A stretch of DNA of 64,000 nucleotides from Flammeovirgaceae bacterium (GTDB taxonomy: Bacteria > Bacteroidota > Bacteroidia > Cytophagales > Cyclobacteriaceae): NCBI GenBank assembly GCA_016709845.1, contig JADJMA010000007.1, forward strand, positions 1-64,000, read 5' to 3'. How positions within the stretch are numbered: position 1 is the first letter of the stretch; every line of letters starts with the position of its first letter. The translations under genes were made by a program, and so were the position numbers. Of this stretch, positions 10,193 to 20,444 are shown piece after piece. The notes beneath the pieces were generated by a model that did not search any database, was not told the origin of the DNA, and saw nothing but the letters and a program-made list of their open reading frames with translations.

Positions 10193-11535
10193 TCAAAACT
10201 TTTGGAGCAATAGAAAACCCGAAATCATAGTGGGCAATGCCATTAGCGCGTAAGCGATATCAATAATATTCATAACATCCTGCATGGAAAGAATGGCACC
10301 TAAAACTATTGTGCTTAAATAGAAATAGTCGTAATACTTGCCTGCCTTTACGCCTGCCACAAGACATGGCTTTATTTCCATAGTAACTGTATGAGAACAG
10401 CGAGGTGATAGCAAAGAAAAAGGCACAAACCAAAAGCAGGATTTTACCAGTCACTCCCAGTGAGGATTCAAAAGCCTGAGCCGTTAGCGTAACTCCATTG
10501 GCATCCGTTGTTTGCCAAACTCCTGTAGCTAAAATGGCAAGCGCAGTCAACGTACAAACTAATAAAGTGTCAATGGCGGGGCTAATCATGGAAACCAACC
10601 CTTCGCGTATTGGTTCCGAACTTTTCGAAGCACCCAATGCCATGGGGGCGGTTCCTATTCCCGCTTCATTGGAGAAAGAGGCCCTGCGCACACCAGCCAC
10701 AATCAATCCACCAACTATACCGCCTAGTGCAGGTTCGCCATGATAATGATTGGCCGCAAAAGCATCGGAAATTATCATCCATAAATAATGAGGAATATCA
10801 GTGATATGAAGAAACAGAATGGCAAGTACAGAGCAAAAGTAGATCACAATCATCAAAGGCACCATTTTACCAGCCCATTTTCCTATTCGTTGAATGCCAC
10901 CCAGAATTACAGCTCCAGCAATAATCATGAGTATCGAACCTATACAAACTTCATAGTAGGAATTTCGAAACCTGCGATTTGAAATGTTGCGGCCTTCAGG
11001 CTTTCGGAATTTACACCGATATCAATGATAACTTGTGTTAATTGGTTTGCCTGAAAAATGGGAGGCAACCAACCATTGCGCAGAGACAAAATAAAACAGC
11101 TAAGGGTTGCCAGGGCTTTCCTAGTGCTTCACGGATCACGTACATAGGGCCACCCTGAATGGTTCCTTCTGAATCTTTACCGCGATACATTACGGATAAC
11201 GTGCTGGTAAAAAAATTGGTGGACATACCGACAAGAGCTGCAACCCACATCCAAAATAATGCACCCGGGCCGCCAATAGAAATAGCCGCAGCCACGCCCG
11301 CAATATTGCCCATGCCAACGGTGGAGGCAAGAGCGGTTGACAGCGCTTCATAGGCATTAATTTGTCCCGGATCGTTCGGGTTGTTGAACTTGCCTCGTAA
11401 AATCGCGATGGCGTGCGTGAAATATTTATACTGAATAAAGCGTGAATAAAAAAAGAAAAATAATCCACCGAGAATCAGAAGAAATAAAACCGGAGTCCAG
11501 ACACCAGAAGCGATGTTATTGATTAATTCACCCAT
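10193..11535 (-). CDS. Alanine/glycine:cation symporter (AGCS) family protein, broken
   Basis: This is a Na+- or H+-coupled amino-acid carrier of the inner membrane. The N-terminal piece (11535 to about 11040) holds the family signatures YEALSTALASTVGMGNIAGV and GGPGALFWMWVAALVGMSTN, then EGTIQGGPMYVIREALGK. The middle piece (about 10930-10430) contains GLIVAGVRRASFSNEAGIGTAP, a hallmark of AGCS proteins. The C-terminal piece ends at 10193. Two or three frameshifts (near 11060, about 10940-11000 and 10390) separate them. Corrected length is about 445 residues. It is the second Na+-linked amino-acid transporter within 4 kb. Confidence 0.88.
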
Positions 11536-11661
11536 CAGAAATAGTTAAGGTTATATTCTTTGGGGGCTAAAGTAGGGAATTAATAAATCTTTACAATAAA
11601 GAGCATTAAGAAATGGATGAACGGGAGATTTAGTACGTCCTTCACTAACTCCTACGTTTAC

Positions 11662-12684
11662 TCACTTGTTAGAGGCAAGCATCCATTGACTTAGTTCCCA
11701 TAACATACGCGCACCAACGTTCGCATCCCATTCGCCTTGGCTGGGAGCCACTTCACATAAATCGAATCCAATTATTTTTCGGCCTGATTTGACTACTTCG
11801 CTTATCAAATAGGTTGCTTGTGTAAATTCTAGTCCACCAGGAACGGGTGTGCCTGTGGACGGACATAACTTTGGATCAAGGCCATCAATATCGAAACTGA
11901 TATAAACCAGGGGTGGTAACTCCTTAATAATTTCGGAACATATATCTTTCCACGATTTGCCTTTAAACAGATCTGACTTTATGTCAACATCAAAAAATGT
12001 TTTTACACGACCCATCGACCGATTCATTATACTCACTTCTTCTTCACAATAATCGCGAATGCCCACCTGTACTAATCGCGCAACAGCCGGAAGTTTTAAT
12101 GCATTATACATAATGGAACCATGCGAGTAGGTAAAATCTTCGTATGCCTTTCTCAAATCGGCATGGGCATCAATTTGTAGTATCCCAAAGCGGTCGTGTC
12201 GCTCTGCCAGGGCGCGTAATAAGCCCAGCGGTGTACTGTGGTCGCCTCCAACCAGGCCAATTAATTTACCTTCCCTTAGATAATTAGCGCATTTACTTTT
12301 AATAAAGATATTAAGGTTCTCGCAAGCCTCATTGACTTTTACAGGTACCAACTTAGCAGACTCTGGATCGGCATCTGATTCAAGTAAATGGAGATAGCCC
12401 CGCACTAATTCGCGTAGATTATTACTTTCATCCTGTAGCTCTTCAGAAATTGACAAAAGTGCTATCTTATTTTTCCAGGCATCTTTTATCTGATGATGAT
12501 ATAAATCAATTTGAACAGAAGCATCGAGCATGGCTTTCGGCCCGCGGGCTGTGCCCTCGAGATAAGATACAGTAACTTCCCAGGGAACGGGAAGGATGAG
12601 CAGTTCAACCTCTTCAACAGAATACGGTAATCCAAATAAGTTACCCCGTTTTCCTAAACCATTGGGATTAAAATCTTCTGACAT
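11662..12684 (-). CDS. Arginase/agmatinase/formimidoylglutamase family ureohydrolase
   Basis: The intact 340-residue protein has the ureohydrolase Mn2+ motifs: GGDHSTPLGL (about residue 147), QIDAHADLR (about 172) and SFDIDGLDP with TGTPVPGGLE (about 262-280). These enzymes hydrolyse guanidino or formimino groups, for example from arginine, agmatine or formimidoylglutamate. The sequence alone does not fix the substrate. No hut or arginine genes are adjacent; the next gene downstream in the minus direction is 120 bases away and the SixA gene lies 9 bases upstream, suggesting cotranscription. Confidence 0.88.
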   Translation of the reverse strand: MSEDFNPNGLGKRGNLFGLPYSVEEVELLILPVPWEVTVSYLEGTARGPKAMLDASVQIDLYHHQIKDAWKNKIALLSISEELQDESNNLRELVRGYLHLLESDADPESAKLVPVKVNEACENLNIFIKSKCANYLREGKLIGLVGGDHSTPLGLLRALAERHDRFGILQIDAHADLRKAYEDFTYSHGSIMYNALKLPAVARLVQVGIRDYCEEEVSIMNRSMGRVKTFFDVDIKSDLFKGKSWKDICSEIIKELPPLVYISFDIDGLDPKLCPSTGTPVPGGLEFTQATYLISEVVKSGRKIIGFDLCEVAPSQGEWDANVGARMLWELSQWMLASNK

Positions 12685-12692
12685 AATTTTAT

Positions 12693-13181
12693 TTATAGGC
12701 TAGGATGAAAGTACATATTTGAAACACCACAACCTGCAGTTACTTCAGCCCAAGGCACACCAAAGGCAAGTGAACACATCTCTGCGGGATTCATAGTTTG
12801 TTTAGAATCATTCTCTGATAAATAATTATAAAGTTCAACAATGGTGGGGTAGTGACCAACTAAAACAACATGGTGGATTGAGTCAGCAAGGTTCGTAAGT
12901 AGTTTTAGTATTTCAAGTTTTCTGGCCGAATAAATACTGTCTTCTACACGAATATTTTTTAAGTCATACGATAGCTGCCGTGCAATAATCTGTGCAGTAG
13001 TCAATGCGCGGGTTGCAGGGCTTGTAAGTATTAGATTGAGATTAGAATTCTTCTCCTTTATATAGGTGGCCAATTGCAAGGCATCCGACTCACCTCGTTG
13101 GGTTAATGCCCGCAGTTTGTCCGTTCCATCACGTACTGTTACAGCCTCGGCATGTCTCACAAGGTAAAGAATTCTTCTCAT
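12693..13181 (-). CDS. SixA-like histidine phosphatase
   Basis: This 162-residue protein belongs to the histidine phosphatase superfamily. The phosphoacceptor RHG-type motif is LVRHAEA at residues 8-14, the second conserved segment is LILTSPATRALTTAQIIA at about 55-72, and the C-terminal catalytic histidine lies in LVGHYPTIVEL at about 106-116. Short single-domain members like this are usually SixA phosphohistidine phosphatases that act on HPt domains. No histidine kinase is in the window, so the partner is unknown. It is 9 bases from the ureohydrolase gene. Confidence 0.85.
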   Translation of the reverse strand: MRRILYLVRHAEAVTVRDGTDKLRALTQRGESDALQLATYIKEKNSNLNLILTSPATRALTTAQIIARQLSYDLKNIRVEDSIYSARKLEILKLLTNLADSIHHVVLVGHYPTIVELYNYLSENDSKQTMNPAEMCSLAFGVPWAEVTAGCGVSNMYFHPSL

Positions 13182-13410
13182 TTCAGGTAAAATTAACTTA
13201 GGATGTAATTTTTTTTTGAATTTATATTAAGAATGTGGTATGATCGACCATTTTTTCTTCACAAAGCAATGGTAATCAAGTCAATTGACTCTTTTTTATT
13301 TCTTGTAACATGGTGTTGAATTAACGGTAAATAAAGTGACGTAAATCTCTTTGAGGTTTGAGTTTTTAAAAATTTAATGATATTTGAAGCCATTGAAGTA
13401 AAATAGAATC

Positions 13411-15896
13411 ATGTCAAAAAACTTAGTAATAGTAGAGTCACCTGCCAAAGCGAAGACCATTGAAGGGTATTTGGGTAAAGATTATAAGGTCACGTCCAGC
13501 ATGGGCCATATTCGCGACTTGGCTAAAGGAAATGGAGCGATTGATATCGAAAATAATTTTGAACCGACCTACGAAGTATCTCCGGAAAAAAAGGAAGTCA
13601 TAAAAAGATTAAAGGAACTAAGTAAGGAGGCCGAAATGGTTTACCTGGCGAGCGATGAAGACCGTGAGGGGAGGCCATCTCGTGGCACTTAAAGGAAGTG
13701 CTTAACCTTAATGATAAGAAAACCCGCAGAATTGTATTTACAGAGATTACCAAGAATGCGATTTTAAATGCGATTCAAAATCCGCGCGGTATTGATATTG
13801 ATTTAGTAAATGCGCAGCAAGCGAGGAGACTCCTGATCGCTTGGTAGGCTTTGAACTCTCCTATACTTTGGAAAAAATTAGCACCGGCCTTTCAGCAGGT
13901 CGTGTGCAATCTGTTGCTGTACGCTTAGTAGTTGAGCGTGAGCGTGACATTGAAAAATTTGAAGCGAAATCTTCTTTTAAGGTTTCTGCAATTTTTGATT
14001 TAGGAAATGGTAAGCAATTGATTGCTGACCTCTCTGAAAAGTTTAGCGAAGAGAAAGATGCGCTTGCTTTTTTGGAATCCTGTAAAGGTGCCGCGTTTTC
14101 TATTTCAGATCTGATTAAAAAGCCGGCTAAGAAATCGCCCGCACCTCCATTTACAACCTCAACCTTGCAGCAAGAAGCTGGAAGGAAATTGAGTTTCTCC
14201 GTTTCGCAGACGATGATGGTTGCGCAGAAGTTATACGAAGCAGGTAAGATCTCGTACATGCGTACTGACTCACTCAATCTTTCTGAAGAAGCAGTGAAAG
14301 GAGCCGTTAATCAAATTCAATCTGCTTACGGAAAAGAATTTGTTTTTACGCGTAAGTTCAAAACGAAATCAGCTAACGCGCAAGAAGCTCACGAAGCTAT
14401 TCGGCCAACGGATTTTTCAGTGATGAGTCCAGGCATGGACCGTAATGCGGAGCGTTTGTATGATTTGATCTGGAAACGAGCGATTGCTTCGCAAATGGCG
14501 GATGCCGAATTAGAACGAACAACAGCAACCATTTCAATCTCAACGAATCCAAGAACGTTAAGTGCCACGGGAGAGGTAATTAAGTTCGAGGGATTTCTGA
14601 AAGTGTATATGGAATCGAAGGACGATGACGATGCCGAGGACGAAGAGAGTGGAAAAGTTTTACCTCCGTTACATGTGGGGCAGGCATTGAATCTCGATCA
14701 GCTTTCCGCTACTCAAACTTTTTCTCGTCATCCGGCCCGCTACACAGAAGCAAGTCTTGTAAAAAAATTAGAAGAGTTAGGCATTGGCCGACCATCCACC
14801 TATGCACCCACGATTTCGACTGTGCAAAAGAGAGGGTATGTAGTGAAAGAAAGCAGGGAAGGCGTGGAGCGTCATTATAAGGTCCATGTATTAAAATCAA
14901 ATATCATTGAGTCAATCAATAAGACTGAAAATACCGGTGCAGAGAGTAACAAGTTATTCCCGACAAACACGGCCATGATTGTGAATGACTTTTTAGTCGA
15001 ACACTTTCCGGATATTACTAACTATTCGTTTACGGCAGAAATTGAACAGGAGTTTGATGAGATTGCCAGTGGTAAGCTGAAGTGGCAATCCATGTTGGGT
15101 AACTTCTACAGACCGTTTCATAAAACGGTTGAGAAAAACGGAATTGGTAGAACGATCTTCAGTTGCCAATAAGAGCAAAGAGTTAGGTGTAGACCCTAAG
15201 ACAGGCAAGAATGTATATGTGAAGTTGGGTAAGTATGGTGCTTATGTGCAGTTGGGTGAAAACCCGGATGACAATGGTGGTGAGAAACCAAAGTTTGCAC
15301 CTTTGCGTGTTGGACAGTTTATTGAAAACATTGCACTAGCGGACGCCATAGAGTTGTTGAAGCTACCACGTACCTTAGGCGACTTCGAAGAAAAAACTGT
15401 GGTTGCTAACATTGGTCGTTTTGGGCCTTATGTTTTGCATGATAAAAAATTTGTTTCCATCCCGAAAGGCGAAGACCCTTACACGATTACTTATGATCGG
15501 GCAATAGAGTTGATTCATGCCAAACGAGAACTTGATGCAAATCGATTGATAAAATCTTTTGCTGGTGAAGGCAATACAGAGATAGAAATTTTAAATGGTC
15601 GCTTTGGACCTTATATTAAAGCAGGCAAGAAAAACGTAAAAATCCCAAAAGGAAAGGAGCCATCCGAACTTACGTTGGAAGAATGCATTACACTCGCAGC
15701 CAATGCGCCCGAGAAAAAAGGTTGGGGTCGCTTTGGTAGAGGAAAGAAAAAAGAAGCGGAAGTTCCGGTTAAGGCAGCAAAGAAGACAGTAACAAAGAAA
15801 GCTGCACCTAAAAAGGTGGCTGCTAAAAAAGTTGCTGCTAAGAAACCAATCGCGAAAGTAAAGAAGGTGGCCGCAAAAAAGGTGAAGAAAAAGTAA
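13411..15896 (+). CDS. topA: DNA topoisomerase I (frameshifted)
   Basis: Type IA topoisomerase relaxing negative supercoils. The TOPRIM domain starts at residue 3 (LVIVESPAKAKTIEGYLG) with the acidic ASDEDREG motif near 88-95; the active tyrosine is in SYMRTDSLNLS at about 283. The C-terminus has topoisomerase repeats (GRFGPYIKAGKKNVKIPKGK) and a lysine/alanine tail resembling histone H1 tails, common in Bacteroidota. Frame changes occur near 13672 (a G run one short before EAISWHLKEVL), near 13832 (CTGAT for CTGGAT, giving LLDRLVGFEL) and near 15137 (one extra A). Between 13858 and 13880 a further set of losses cancels to three bases and hides the usual SPxLWKKI motif. Corrected length is about 827 residues. 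Confidence 0.95.
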
Positions 15897-15973
15897 CGGA
15901 ATTACGGGTTGCTAGTATCGAGCGACCAGTAACAAGTTTAAACGATTCAACACTTTTTCTTACCTTGTTCAGC

Positions 15974-17717
15974 ATGAAACAAATATGCTTCGTGCTCTTG
16001 CTGCTAGTGGCAGCAAACACCATTGCCCAAACTAATCTCGAACAATTTCTCAGCCATCCGATTGAATCAGGGTTTGCCGCATCTGCGGATGGAAAAAATC
16101 TTGCCTGGGTAATAAACGATCACGGCAAACGCAATATCCTGATAAAGACAGGCAGCGACTTGCCCCGCTTTCTTACTGATTATCAGCAAGACGATGGTCA
16201 GGAAATTTCGCAGTTGGTTTTTTCACCCAACGGAACGAAGTTGTTGTTTGTGCGAGGCAATGAAGCGAATCGATATGGCCAACATGCTAATCCGGCAAGT
16301 TTGGCTGAGGGTGTAGAACAAGCGATCTATTATAAGGAGCTCACCTCAAAAAGTCCACCTTCAAAAATTACCAATGGCAATAGCCCTGTCATCTTTAAAG
16401 ATGGAATTCGGTTTTTGTTTAGCAGAGGTGGCCAGATTTATGAGTCACCGATGGATATTAATTCTGTACCGAAGCTTTTGTTTTCAGCACGGGGTAGTAA
16501 TGGTAATCCTAAATTTTCTCCCGATGCCAACGAAGTACTCTTTACCAGCGATCGGGGAGATCATAATTTTATTGGTATCTATAATCTTAACAGAAAAGCT
16601 ATTCGCTGGATAGCGCCTGATGTATCGTTGGATGAATTTCCAGTTTGGTCACCGGATGGTAAGCAAGTTGCTTTTATTCGTAAGCCCGGTACCAAGGTGG
16701 ATGAGTTAAATGACCTGACAGGTGGAACAAAATTTTCTATTTGGGTGGCTGATGCTGGAACTGGCAAGGCGGTTTCTATTTGGAAATCACCAGCCGATGA
16801 TGGCGGGTTTTCACAAGATTATCCCAATACGCCATTGGCATGGACATCCACTGGAAGGATTTTATTTTTCTCTGAACACACAGGTTGGAATCATCTTTTT
16901 TCAATCACGCCTTCGGGCGGAGATTTAAAAGATCTTACTCCGGGTACTGGGGAAGTAGAGAGTTATATCATAGATGCCTCCGGCAAGTTTATCTATTTTG
17001 ATGGCAATCGCGAAGACATTGATCGCAGGCATATTTGGAAAACGGAAGTAACAGGTGGAAACCCGGTAGCCGTTACAAGTGGCGAGGGTATTGAAATGTA
17101 TCCGGCCTTGGCGGGAAATGTTTTGTATGCATTTCGATCAACAACCAATTCGTCTAAAACACTGGTGCGTATTGATGAAACAATTAAATCGATGGTGCCG
17201 GTTTACGGACAAAAGCTAACGGCATTCGCGGCAGCAGGTTTTGTAAAACCTGAACAAGTTATTTTAAAGCAGCCGATGGAACAACTATTCACGGACAACT
17301 TTTTATAAATCGTGAGAGTACAACGAAGCAACCGGGCATTGTATTTATGCATGGAGGTCCTATCAGGCAGATGCTGCTCGGCTTTCACTACAGCGATTAT
17401 TACATCAATGCTTATGCCTTCAATCAATACCTGGCCAGCCAGGGCTATGTAGTTGTATCTGTGAATTACAGAACAGGCACTGGGTACGGAAGGGATTTCA
17501 GGCGTGCAAAAAATCAAGGACCCCGCGGTGCCAGCGAATATCAGGATGTAGTGGCGGCAGCGAAATATTTGCAAGCAATGCCGCAGGTTAATGCAGTAAA
17601 AATGTGCCTGTAGAAGTTTTGATCTTGCCCGATGAGGTGCATGGCTTTTTAAGATATGACAGTTGGACGCGCGTGTTTGAAAGTGCTAAGGACTTTTTTG
17701 ATCGTAAACTGAAATAG
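15974..17717 (+). CDS. S9 family (prolyl oligopeptidase-like) peptidase with deleted catalytic core
   Basis: The protein starts at ATG 15974 with a signal peptide (ICFVLLLLVAANTIAQ) and an N-terminal seven-bladed propeller with PD40-type repeats (PKFSPDANEVLFTSDRGDHN, FPVWSPDGKQVAFIRKPG). A hydrolase domain begins after a one-base frameshift near 17305 (GIVFMHGGP, VVVSVNYRTGTGYG). At about 17600, QVNAVK is followed directly by NVPVEVLILPDEVHGFLR. In S9 enzymes these segments are separated by roughly 130 residues containing the nucleophile motif GxSxGG and the catalytic Asp. Only the final His (EVHGF) remains. As read, the product cannot be a serine peptidase. Both flanks share AAAAAT, so a microhomology deletion or assembly collapse is likely. 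Confidence 0.85.
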
Positions 17718-17811
17718 GTGTTAGTCATTAGTATGGAGTCATTAGTAGTAAGTATTTAGTTTTTATTCTATTTACTCAATACTAACGACTTAAGACTAAC
17801 TACTAAAAAGT
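17718..17811. repeat. AGT-rich direct and inverted repeats in intergenic gap
   Basis: The gap contains the near-direct repeat TTAGTCATTAGTA (17721-17733) and GAGTCATTAGTAGTA (17736-17750), followed by complementary-looking ACTAACGACTTAAGACTAAC and ACTACTAAAAAG (about 17781-17810). The two halves can form an imperfect hairpin. It may be a terminator-like or REP-like intergenic sequence. Only one copy is seen in this window. Confidence 0.4.
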
Positions 17812-18490
17812 ATGAAAAGATTAGTCGTTCTTACTGGAGCGGGTGTTAGTGCCGAGAGTGGTATTGCTACCTTTCGGGATGCGGGTGGATTATGGGAAGG
17901 CTACCGCGTGGAAGATGTTGCAACGCCCGAAGCCTGGCAAAGAAACTCTGAATTGGTGCTTGACTTTACAATCAGCGTAGAAAGAAGGCGCTTGAAGTAC
18001 TGCCCAATCGCGGTCATGAACTCCTTGCTGAACTTGAGCAACAATTTGAGATTACTATCATCACACAAAATGTAGATAACCTGCATGAACGGGCGGGATC
18101 TTCGCATGTTATTCATTTGCATGGGAGTTTATTTGAATCGCGGAGCACGCTTAATCCAAAGTTGATTTATCCCATCTCGGGCTGGCAATTAAACATAGGT
18201 GACAAATGCGAACGAGGCTCGCAACTGAGACCTAATATCGTGTGGTTTGGGGAAGCAGTTCCTATGATGGAGGTTGCGGCCGAGATTGCGTCAACGGCAG
18301 AAATATTTTGGTAGTGGGCACATCAATGGTAGTATATCCGGCTGCCAGTCTTATAGACTATGTGGCCGATCCTGTAAAGAAGTATGTGGTGGATCCCAAA
18401 CGACCTGCCGTTGTTCACATTCCCAATCTGGAGTTTATTGAAGAGAAAGCAAGTATCGGTATGGAGAAGGTTAAGCGTATTTTATTGTAG
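17812..18490 (+). CDS. cobB: SIR2-family NAD+-dependent protein deacylase (frameshifted)
   Basis: The sirtuin fold is shown by GAGVSAESGIATFRD (residues 8-22), QNVDNLHERAG, the catalytic HLHGSLF and VVGTSMVVYPAA. Two T-run deletions break it: adding T near 17967 gives VLDFYNQRRKKALEV, and adding T near 18311 gives EIFLVVGTSM. The YxxR pair in FYNQRRK matches class III sirtuins such as CobB/SIRT5, which prefer succinyl or malonyl lysines. The usual four zinc cysteines between the catalytic His and the WFGE motif are absent (only DKC remains). This zinc-less form seems genuine since the region is in frame. Corrected length is about 227 residues. Confidence 0.88.
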
Positions 18491-18558
18491 TTATTTGAGC
18501 CTACCACTTAATCAAATCATTTTATTAATTTCATGATTGTATTAGATAAATTGATTCT

Positions 18559-19629
18559 ATGATGCAACGAAGAACCTTTATTAAAAAAAGTGGTGTGGCT
18601 ATAGCCGGATTAGTAACGATCCCCAGTTTTTCATTTTTGCAAGATGCTCCTTCAGGTTTAGTCTTTGATGCCATGGGCGAAATCAGAACGATCTACACGA
18701 TGGATCTGATCGATCAGATTTTAGCGAGCGGAACCCGGGCTATTGCTATTACACTTACCGATCCAAAATATGATGGCCACCCATCTTTTGATTTATTGTT
18801 AAGGGATTTAGCGGATTACGATAAGTATTTTTATGATCATTCGTCTCATTTTATACAGGCAACGCGGTTAAGTGATATTGATCGGGCCGTTAAGGAAAAG
18901 AAACTGGCTATATTCTATCTGATTCAAAGTTCTGAGCCAATCGAAAAGGATCTTAGTAGAGTAGATACGCTCTACAACCTGGGTCTACGCAGCGTTCAAC
19001 TTACGTACAATAGCCGCAATTATGTGGGCGATGGTTGTTATGAACGCACTGATGCCGGAATTTCAAACTTTGGAATAGAGTTAATAGATCGGTTGAATAC
19101 GAAGAACATGTTAATCGATTTGTCGCATGCCGGCATGAAGACGATGAAAGAGTCGATTGAAGCTTCCAAGAAACCGGTAATCATTTCGCACTCAACATGC
19201 AGAGCTCTATATCAACATCCACGTAATACAACCGATGAGAACCTGAAATTGCTGGCCAATCGAGGGGGTGTTATGGGCATGTGCCAGATGCGAACATTTA
19301 TGACGAAGGAAAAAACAAATAATCTGGAAATCTATTTTGATCACATCGATCATGCCGTGAAGGTGGCAGGCATTGATCATGTGGCGATAGGTAGTGATCG
19401 TGATCATCGGGTGATCCCGGACACAGAGGAAGAAATAAAAATTTTATTAGCGGAAGAAGGCGCCCAGTTTAAACCTACCGATTGGCCCCTCTATCTGGAG
19501 AAACTTAATGGGCCGCGAAGGATGGATGTGATTCGCGAAAATCTTATTAAACGCAAGTACACCCAGAGCCAGATCGATAAAATTATGGGTGCCAATCTGT
19601 ATCGGTTATATAACGAGGTAATCGGATAA
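18559..19629 (+). CDS. M19 membrane dipeptidase family protein with Tat-like signal
   Basis: The intact 356-residue protein starts with a twin-arginine-like leader (QRRTFIKKSGVAIAGL) and matches the renal dipeptidase family, zinc enzymes that cleave dipeptides, often with D-residues. Family segments include IDLSHAGMKTM, IISHSTCRALYQHPRN, GGVMGMCQM and VAIGSDRDHR. In canonical members a HxD motif near the N-terminus binds zinc; here the matching position reads FDAMGEIR, so that pair appears altered. The gene starts 69 bases after the sirtuin gene. Confidence 0.83.
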   Translation: MMQRRTFIKKSGVAIAGLVTIPSFSFLQDAPSGLVFDAMGEIRTIYTMDLIDQILASGTRAIAITLTDPKYDGHPSFDLLLRDLADYDKYFYDHSSHFIQATRLSDIDRAVKEKKLAIFYLIQSSEPIEKDLSRVDTLYNLGLRSVQLTYNSRNYVGDGCYERTDAGISNFGIELIDRLNTKNMLIDLSHAGMKTMKESIEASKKPVIISHSTCRALYQHPRNTTDENLKLLANRGGVMGMCQMRTFMTKEKTNNLEIYFDHIDHAVKVAGIDHVAIGSDRDHRVIPDTEEEIKILLAEEGAQFKPTDWPLYLEKLNGPRRMDVIRENLIKRKYTQSQIDKIMGANLYRLYNEVIG

Positions 19630-19653
19630 TTTGAATGTAAAATTATTAGGAAG

Positions 19654-20415
19654 ATGAAAACTGCTAAAGACACCCGCATTGCGGTATTGATTGATGCTGA
19701 TAATATTCCCTACAGCAAAATTAAAGTGATGATGGAAGAGATTGCCAAATATGGCACACCCACGTTTAAAAGAATCTATGGCGATTGGACAAAACCAAAC
19801 CTTATTGGTTGGAAGAACGTGTTATTGGAAAATGCCATAACACCCATTCAACAATATGGGTATACCACTGGTAAGAATGCAACTGATTCAGCGATGATCA
19901 TTGATGCCATGGATATTTTATATAGTGAAAAGGTAGATGGTTTTTGCCTTGTCTCCAGTGATAGTGATTTCACAAAATTGGCTACCCGCTTGCGCGAAGC
20001 CGGCATGCACGTAATAGGACTGGGAGAACGGAAAACTCCCAATCCCTTTATAGTAGCGTGCGATAAATTTATCTATCTGGAAATTTTGGGCGGTGGTGAT
20101 GACGAAGTAATGAAGCTGAATCCTCAAAAGGTAAAAGGAAAGAAAAGACCGGATGCGAATGAAACCTTGCGAAAGATTGATAATAGAACATTGAATTTGA
20201 TATCACCCACCATTACCGATCTGGCCGATGATACAGGTTGGGCTTTCTTGGGCGAAGTTGGAAATCTCATCCTTAAAAAACAGCCTGATTTTGATCCCAG
20301 AAATTATGGCTTTGGAAAGCTCGCACAGTTAATAAAGAGTATTGGTAAGTATGAAGTGGATGAGCGTGAAACAGAGAAGAAGAATATTAAGTTGGTTTAT
20401 GTAAGGGTGCGGTAA
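19654..20415 (+). CDS. NYN-domain protein with C-terminal OST-HTH/LOTUS domain
   Basis: The N-terminal 145 residues form a NYN (PIN-like) domain with its acidic residues in order: LIDADNIPYSK (about 11-21), TDSAMIIDAMD (about 86-96) and LVSSDSDFTKL (about 104-114). The fold usually acts as a metal-dependent RNase. After a basic linker, residues about 165-253 resemble the OST-HTH/LOTUS domain (LADDTGWAFLGEVGNLI and FGKLAQLIKSIGKYEV), which binds RNA or protein. This LabA/DUF88-like architecture is intact here. The upstream gap is 24 bases and the PLD gene follows after 29, so these may be one transcript. Confidence 0.87.
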   Translation: MKTAKDTRIAVLIDADNIPYSKIKVMMEEIAKYGTPTFKRIYGDWTKPNLIGWKNVLLENAITPIQQYGYTTGKNATDSAMIIDAMDILYSEKVDGFCLVSSDSDFTKLATRLREAGMHVIGLGERKTPNPFIVACDKFIYLEILGGGDDEVMKLNPQKVKGKKRPDANETLRKIDNRTLNLISPTITDLADDTGWAFLGEVGNLILKKQPDFDPRNYGFGKLAQLIKSIGKYEVDERETEKKNIKLVYVRVR

Positions 20416-20444
20416 CATCTTCGGATCGTTTCAAAACAATAAAA

